From contig JAULJL010000011.1 of the NCBI GenBank assembly GCA_030761205.1, positions 16,110,501 through 16,174,500 of the forward strand: a stretch of DNA of 64,000 bases, given 5' to 3'. Of the stretch, positions 59,103 through 64,000 are shown one piece after another. The DNA comes from Fremontodendron californicum. Its lineage: Eukaryota > Streptophyta > Magnoliopsida > Malvales > Malvaceae. The translations under genes and the position numbers were made by a program. Position 1 is the first letter of the stretch; each line of letters begins with the position of its first letter. A model generated the notes under the pieces. That model ran no database searches, was not told the origin of the DNA, and saw only the letters and a list, made by a program, of their open reading frames with translations.

Positions 59103-59866
59103 ACTTTTCAAACAAGTTAAGATTAACATTCCTTTATTGGATGCAATCAAACAAGTTCCATCTTATGCTAAATTTTTGAAGGACATGTGCACAGTTAAAA
59201 GGAAACATAATGTACAAAAGAAAGCATTTCTAACGGAAAGTGTGAGCTCAATCATTCAGCACCTTACTCCACCAAAATTCAAAGATCCTGGATGTCCAAC
59301 AATCTCATGCATCATTGGAAACACTAGAATAGAACGTGCATTGCTTGATCTTGGTGCTAGTGTTAATCTTTTGCCTTTTTCTGTTTATCAACAGTTAGGT
59401 TTAGGTGAACTCAAGGAAACACCTGTTACACTTCAACTAGCTGATCGTTCTGTAAAAATTCCTCGAGGGATAGTTGAAGATGTTTTGGTTCAAATTGATA
59501 ATTTTTACTTCCCTGTTGATTTTATTGTTTTGGACACACATCCTGTTTCAAATCCAAATGTTCAAATTCCTGTTATATTAGGCCGTCCATTTCTTGCAAC
59601 TTCTAATGCTCTGATAAATTGCAGGAATGGTATGTTGAACATTTCTTTTGGAAATATGACTTTAGAATTAAATGTGTTCAACACTTGCAAGCAACCTGGT
59701 GATGATTCAGAAGTACATGAAGTGGATTTCATTGAAGAACTTGTTCATGAACATCTCACCACTACCACATTCCATGATCCTTTAGAAGCTTATTTAATTG
59801 AATGTGAGTTTGATAATGCTTCAGAAATTTCACACACTGATTCTTTGTTAAATTCTTTTCAGGTTA
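59049..59866 (+). pseudogene. Athila aspartic protease region
   Basis: In the +1 frame relative to gag. KINIPLLDAIKQVPSYAKFL and LTPPKFKDPGCPTISC lead into the protease: ALLDLGASVNLLPFSVYQQL, with the DLGAS active-site form usual in Athila, VDFIVLD and IPVILGRPFLATSNALINC. It continues through DFIEELVHEHL, the usual linker before RT. No stop is present, but no start joins it to gag except by frameshifting or correction of the T run. RT should follow and does not. Confidence 0.8.
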
Positions 59867-60036
59867 AGCATTGTTGGAAACAAAAGTTTGAGGAACTCAA
59901 AAATGATGCATATGAGAATTCTAAAATTCATAAAGAAAGAACTAAAGCCTTCCATGACAAGTTAATTTCAAGAAAAACATTTGATGTTGGGCAAAAAGTT
60001 CTACTTTATAATTCTAGACTTCACATATTTCCTGGT
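59867..60036 (+). pseudogene. Residual Athila integrase C-terminus
   Basis: Directly after the protease linker the same frame reads HCWKQKFEELKNDAYENSKI, HKERTKAFHDKL, then GQKVLLYNSRLHIFPG, the conserved tail of Athila integrase just before its GKLRSRW-type ending. About a thousand residues (RT, RNase H, integrase catalytic core) are therefore deleted between the linker and this point without breaking the frame. The family sequence stops at FPG, where the foreign segment starts. Confidence 0.8.
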
Positions 60037-60381
60037 ACAGGTAGAAGCACTTTTGCAAAGAAGCGACGAGCAAAGCGCATGAGTTCAAATTGCCACAAAT
60101 GTGCACGATGGACGTGTAACGGTGAATGTCGTTCTATTGGGATTCCGTCCTCTAATCGAGATGATAAAATTGAATTCATTAAGGATGGACTGAGTAAGGA
60201 GAATTTGGGTAATATCCAACTTTCTCTTGAGACGCATCCTAGTGGAGACGTACAGAGAGAAATTCTTGATTTATGGCCGCAATTCCAAAAGGAATGGCAA
60301 CATCTTGGGAATCTGATGTTAAAAGACCCTGTTTGCCAGCTTGTAAGAAAACTGGATGGGAAGCATATCCTCGACTCATAG
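60037..60381 (+). CDS. Basic Cys-rich segment, tentatively similar to plant flexivirus nucleic-acid-binding proteins
   Basis: About 114 codons in frame with the integrase tail; an internal ATG at 60079 could start a 100-residue protein. It opens with GRSTFAKKRRAKR, a strongly basic stretch, followed within four residues by a four-Cys cluster: C at 60091, 60100, 60115 and 60127, spacing C-x2-C-x4-C-x3-C. The remainder (DKIEFIKDGL, SLETHPSGDVQREILDLWPQ) is not recognised. A basic block followed by a Cys finger is the layout of the small Cys-rich proteins of carla- and allexi-type plant viruses, some of which suppress RNA silencing. This is a resemblance seen by eye, not an established homology. 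Alternatives are a captured plant zinc-finger fragment or a diverged retroelement protein. Confidence 0.35.
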   Translation, partial: TGRSTFAKKRRAKRMSSNCHKCARWTCNGECRSIGIPSSNRDDKIEFIKDGLSKENLGNIQLSLETHPSGDVQREILDLWPQFQKEWQHLGNLMLKDPVCQLVRKLDGKHILDS

Positions 60382-60749
60382 AAGGCGTTTAAGCCGTTTC
60401 TGGACGTAAAACCAGAGGAAGATGTGAGCCACAATCACAACTACAACAAATGACTTCTCAGCTTTTGGTTTGATTTGCAATAACTTCATTTCGGTTTAAT
60501 TTACGTGTTGTTAGATTTGTGTAATTATTCTCTTTTTTTTTTGCATTGGTCTTTTACGGTTGATTTTTCTTCTCTTTTTGATTTTCTTCCTGAAATCACG
60601 CAAAAATCTTTTGTTAGGTTAACATTTTCTTCTGACAGGTCAGATACACTTTCGGCGACATTATTACTCTTGTCTGATTCACTACTCAGTCCTCTATATA
60701 TTACACCATGTACTCATTCTCTTTCAGGCACTCGAAAAAGAAAAAAAAA
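60382..60749 (+). other. Spacer between Cys-rich segment and LOG-like frame
   Basis: About 370 bp, T-rich and non-coding. It contains a TATA-like motif (60695-60702) and a pyrimidine-rich stretch ending TTCTCTTTCAG at 60727, which looks like a 3' splice site. Either a local promoter or splicing of the LTR transcript could therefore bring the LOG frame near a 5' end. Confidence 0.5.
60695..60702 (+). promoter_or_regulatory. Possible promoter of the LOG-like gene
   Basis: TATATATT about 50 bp upstream of the LOG ATG. A start about 30 bp downstream would give a leader of some 20-25 nt. Weak evidence, since such motifs are common in AT-rich DNA. Confidence 0.35.
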
Positions 60750-61397
60750 ATGGAAAGCACTTCGTCCCAGCGCATTAAAAAAATTTGTGTCTTTGGAGGT
60801 GCTTATCCAGGGAAAATTAGCATATTCGCTGATGAAGCCATAAGACTTGGAGTAATACTTGCCCAACAAAAGATCCAGTTGATTTATGGAGGCGGTAGTA
60901 CGGGTTTAATGGGAGCAGTCGCTACAGCAGCACACGCCGGAGGAAGTCCAGTTCTAGGAATCGTGCCAAAACTATTCACAGATTTTTGTGGACCTACCGT
61001 GGGTAAGGAAATACAAGTCTGGAGTATCCCTGAACGGATGACAATCATGTACCATTCTGCCGATGCATTCATTGCTTTACCAGGAGGTCTGGGTACATTG
61101 GAAGAAATAGCTTGCGTGGCTTCTTGGTCATCTTTGGTCACAAATAAGAAACCCATTGGTTTGCTTAATATTAATGGTTATTTTAGTAATTTGCTTTCAT
61201 ATTTAGATAATGCTGTGGATAATGGATTCATGTTTTCAGAGGCAAGGAGAACCATAATTTCTGCTACAACCATTGAAGATTTACTCAAAAAGCTCCAAGC
61301 TTATGAGTATTTATCTGCTACGGTTGTTTCGCAAAGGCTCGGAAAAAGAAAAAGAGATATGGACGAGCAAGGAGTGGATTGCACTCTGTCTTTGTGA
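60750..61397 (+). CDS. LOG-like cytokinin riboside 5'-monophosphate phosphoribohydrolase family protein
   Basis: A complete 215-residue frame, the usual LOG length, without introns although plant LOG genes normally have several. LOG enzymes release active cytokinin base from the riboside monophosphate. Visible features are CVFGGAYPGK (13-22), nucleotide-binding GGGSTGLMG (47-55), AAHAGGSPVLGIVPK (60-74), Arg96 in the PERM segment aligning with the catalytic Arg, and PGGLGTLEE (111-119), where the family motif is PGGYGTLEE; the two Glu are kept. KKPIGLLNINGY and ARRTIISATT follow. The residue after the catalytic Arg is Met97 where Lys is usual, and the tail ends with a basic GKRKRD segment. 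ATG 60750 was chosen by homology; an in-frame ATG at 60708 would add 14 odd residues. Same strand as the Athila, between integrase remnant and 3' LTR. The family call is firm; activity is unknown. Confidence 0.9.
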   Translation: MESTSSQRIKKICVFGGAYPGKISIFADEAIRLGVILAQQKIQLIYGGGSTGLMGAVATAAHAGGSPVLGIVPKLFTDFCGPTVGKEIQVWSIPERMTIMYHSADAFIALPGGLGTLEEIACVASWSSLVTNKKPIGLLNINGYFSNLLSYLDNAVDNGFMFSEARRTIISATTIEDLLKKLQAYEYLSATVVSQRLGKRKRDMDEQGVDCTLSL

Positions 61398-63456
61398 CAT
61401 TATCTAACATTTTGTTTGTTGTGTCTCAGTTATAATAAGTGGTTAGCAACCTTTGCAGGTAATATCTCCTAAATTCTACCTTTAGTAGGGGGTAAGGGAC
61501 ATATTTTGCTAATTTAAAAAAAAAAAAAAAATTTGATGTGTTTTAAGCCATTTAGAAGTATTCATTCTGAACAAGGTCTGAGTAAGGGAGACTTGAGACA
61601 TACCTTGTCAGTTTGATTTCTTCTTTCAAAAAAAAAAAAGTTTGTTGTGTTTTAAGCAATTTAGAAGTATTCATTCTGAACAAGGTCTGAGTAAGGAAGA
61701 CTTGAGACATACCTTGTCAGTTTGATTTTAATCTTTTTATGTTTACTTGTTAATTTTTGTTTAGTATTTTAGGATTATTTAGGTTGCATGAGTTTGTTTT
61801 GAGTCTTAGTTATTCCTATTCTTATGTTATTAGTTCTTTTCTCTTACACATGATTCTTTCATTTGGGTTAATAGACTTACATTGAGGACAATGTAAGAAT
61901 TAAGTGTGGGGGGAATGATTTAGGATTTCTTTTATTTTTGTCTACTATTTTTTTATGAGTCTTTATTATTATTATTATTATTTTTTAGTGTGTTTTAGTT
62001 CCTTTTTAATACAATGATGAGATATGAATTGCATAAGTCTAAAACAGATTTATTAGTGAGAAGATTTTCATGAGAATTGAGCTTGATGTCAACCTTTTTA
62101 TGAGCCAATGTTAATATGATATGTTGATTGAGAAAGAAGCATGTTTAGACTTAATCTGACTTGTATAATCATCCTTGTGAGTTTTTGAGCCTATAATGAT
62201 TGATGCATTATACAAATCAATCTAATTTCTTTCTTGAGTGCTCTTATGATTACATGATTCTCTAGAACTTGCTTTAAACCGTTTGAGACTATATTGATAC
62301 ATGTGACAACATGAATATGATAGAGGCATTAGGATTATAACCAGAGCCAAACAGCCATCCCTTATTAATGTTCTAAGAGAACATCCCCACTAGTGAGCCA
62401 ATTTGAGCCTACATTAAATATGCTGTTTTATTGGTAACCACAACTTACACCTAGCCTAAATATACTTATATCCTTACCCTTGTTCTAAAGATGGATTTTT
62501 ATATTTTGAGACATATTGCAAAAAAAAAAAAAAAAAAACAAGGGATATTTTTAGTTGAAAATTTGGGTTAGAAACAAAAGATAAGTGTGGGGGAAGAAAA
62601 GAAAAGAAAAAGTCAAGAGAAAAAGAAAGGGATCATTGTCAAATACATTCCCATATTAAAAAAAAAAAATTCTCTTGAACTTCTAGTTAAAGTAAAGAAA
62701 AAGATGTTACAAAGTTGGTTAGAATGATGCAAAGGCTCAACATGAATATTTAGCCTATGTTATTATGTGCTTTATAAGAGTTTTGAGAAGTTTTATTTGT
62801 ATGATCTTATTATGTCTCTAAAATCTATGAACTCTTTGGAACCTTTGTGATATCTTTATCCTTTTGTTCTTTAACCACATTATAACCCTTTGGCCCCATT
62901 ACAACCTTGAATAAAGACCTCTTGATTTATGAAGTTGTATGATCTAAATAGTGGAGAATAGGTGGAAAAGCAAGCATATGGTAGAAGTGTTTTCATGAGA
63001 TTGATTGAGTGTAAACACTTTACCACTACTTTAAAGAGTGAAAATCAAGAGAGTATCCCATGTGAGAAGTTGAGATTAAGTTTGAATATACACTATTTTG
63101 ATTGAAATATGTTATGTTAATATTGGCTTAACTCAAACTATTTACATTCAAGCAAGATTTTTTGTGAATTTCTTTAAGCTATTGATTAGTTTTTAAGACT
63201 TGTCCAATGATTATCTCTAATTTATATTGGAAGGATTAGTTATAAGTATTATTTTTAGTTTTTCTTATGTCTTCAATGTTTGTGGGTATCGTCCTAGTAA
63301 ACCCTCACGAGACTAAACTCGTCCACTAGGGACACCTAGGAGTTTAAAGGCTTGTGTCACATGCTAAGTGCCACCGTTGTTTCCTACGAAAATGGATTAG
63401 ATTACATTTTCTTATTTTATTTTTATTGAGTCGTTGCTAGGGACTAGCAACAATCT
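61398..63456 (+). other. Athila 3' non-coding region
   Basis: About 2 kb without a credible ORF; the env-like ORF seen in some Athila elements is not found. It contains a 100-bp tandem duplication (61517-61728), poly-A runs at 62520-62538 and 62659-62668, and two PPT-like sequences, AAGTGTGGGGGG at 61902 and AAGTGTGGGGG at 62583, echoing the real PPT. Confidence 0.7.
61517..61728. repeat. 100-bp tandem duplication with A-run, downstream of LOG
   Basis: Each copy starts with an A-run and continues TTTAAGC(C/A)(A/-)(A/T)TTTAGAAGTATTCATTC, AACAAGGTCTGAGTAAGG and ACTTGAGACATACCTTGTCA. Copies lie at 61517-61620 and 61629-61727, about 113 bp apart. The A-run at the head of each is compatible with insertion or capture of polyadenylated sequence, but that is only a guess. 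Confidence 0.8.
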
Positions 63457-63469
63457 AAGTGTGGGGGTG
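63457..63469 (+). other. Athila polypurine tract
   Basis: AAGTGTGGGGGTG directly precedes the 3' LTR start TGATAACTCG. Confidence 0.85.
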
Positions 63470-64000
63470 TGATAACTCGTATAATTATATAGTTTTTAGT
63501 TATGTTTTATTATTGTTTTGTGTTAAATACGAGTTATTATTGCTTAGTCTAATTGTGTTTATGATTTTTTATATTTTTATGTAATTTGGTGTTTTTCACG
63601 AGTTTCTTTGAGTGATTTCAGATTACTAGGTTAAATCAAGAATTAAGGGCAAATCCAGTTCAGTTCCAGTTCCGACACCTTTTGCCATATCAGCTATATC
63701 TGGAGTTTCACTGAAGCAATAAGGCTGAAATTTTAACAGTGCATAGCTAAGAGGCATATCTATCTTTTTCATGTTTTACACTTCTTGAAACGGAGTCGTT
63801 TTCCCTACCGAAATCAACCATCAAGTTGGCTGATGTGCAATGACGTCTGTTCTGCACCGTTTTGGTATTTTGAGCATATCTTCCGATCCACATGAGCAAA
63901 TGATCTGATTCCAACGGCTATAGATCCGTAACTGACAGGGGTATATTTTTCTAGAAGACCATTTTATCAGATCGAGCCGCCAACATTGACAAAATCGACC
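63470..64000 (+). repeat. Athila 3' LTR, first 531 bp, cut by window edge
   Basis: Aligns without gaps to 55769-56299; nine substitutions counted by eye (for example CTCCAAC versus CGCCAAC near the end). The remainder lies beyond the window. Confidence 0.95.

Larger units (their letters stand above)
55769..64000 (+). mobile_element. Athila-type Ty3 retrotransposon carrying a LOG-like gene, cut by window edge
   Basis: Two LTR copies begin TGATAACTCG (55769 and 63470). An aspartate-tRNA-type PBS follows the first and a G-rich PPT precedes the second. Gag and protease are Athila-like. RT, RNase H and the integrase core are missing. Instead an unusual Cys-rich segment and a complete LOG-like reading frame occupy the 3' half. 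The first 531 bp of both LTRs differ at about nine positions, so the insertion is comparatively young. It sits in the e3 tandem array, with ATCAC as the candidate target duplication on the left. Confidence 0.85.

Noticed and set aside
60708..60749. Upstream in-frame ATG at 60708 as the LOG start
   Set aside because: It would add a lysine-rich leader unlike LOG proteins and lies within about 15 bp of the TATA-like motif; ATG 60750 matches family length. It remains possible if transcription starts upstream.
61398..63456. An env-like ORF3 in the Athila 3' region
   Set aside because: I looked for a long frame with membrane segments, as in some Athila elements, and found none on the element strand.

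Overview
The window is nuclear DNA from a flowering plant, most likely a eudicot with a large, transposon-rich genome. Nearly all of it is LTR retrotransposon sequence of plant Ty3/gypsy lineages (Tekay/Del-type chromovirus, Ogre/Tat and Athila), with one L1-type LINE. The only host-gene sequence consists of plant gene fragments that appear to have been carried into this material. I see no rRNA or tRNA genes, no CRISPR array and no ordinary intact host gene. Family names rest on protein motifs read by eye, without a database search.

Layout, left to right. 1-5019: reverse-strand Ty3 remnants, a gag of one lineage joined to a Tekay-like gag with its PBS and 2.7-kb LTR. 5020-6963: a LINE tail (RNase H domain, 3'UTR, poly-A). 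6964-8559: AT-rich DNA with no gene. 8560-11097: an old LTR-like relic enclosing a chimeric pseudogene, FIP37 N-terminus joined to the N-terminal half of QTRT2. 11098-14392: 3' LTR and integrase end of a second reverse-strand Tekay-like element. 14393-35792: element e1, an Ogre/Tat element with 5.1-kb LTRs, ORF1, gag-pro, the typical intron, RT, two RNase H domains and integrase, all decayed. 35793-50026: element e2, a non-coding derivative of the same LTR family. 50027-55768: element e3, a reverse-strand relative. 55769-64000: an Athila element with short LTR divergence, running off the right edge.

The retroelements are nested. e1 interrupts the Tekay integrase, e2 interrupts the 3' LTR of e1, e3 interrupts the 3' LTR of e2, and the Athila interrupts the 3' untranslated array of e3. 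LTR decay agrees by eye: e1 looks oldest, e2 younger, and the Athila LTRs differ at about 9 of 531 compared positions.

The most interesting object is the Athila. It keeps gag, protease and a sliver of integrase but has lost reverse transcriptase, RNase H and the integrase core. In their place, on the same strand, are (i) a segment with a basic, Cys-rich motif that resembles, tentatively, nucleic-acid-binding proteins of plant flexiviruses, and (ii) a complete, intronless, divergent LOG-type gene (cytokinin riboside 5'-monophosphate phosphoribohydrolase family). A retrotransposon carrying a possible hormone-activating enzyme beside a possible silencing-suppressor-like domain is the best candidate here for an undescribed system. 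Other points for follow-up are the FIP37-QTRT2 chimera, two insertions at the same LTR base, a long inverted LTR pair with convergent TATA boxes, and rapid turnover of 3'UTR tandem arrays and LTR promoter modules.
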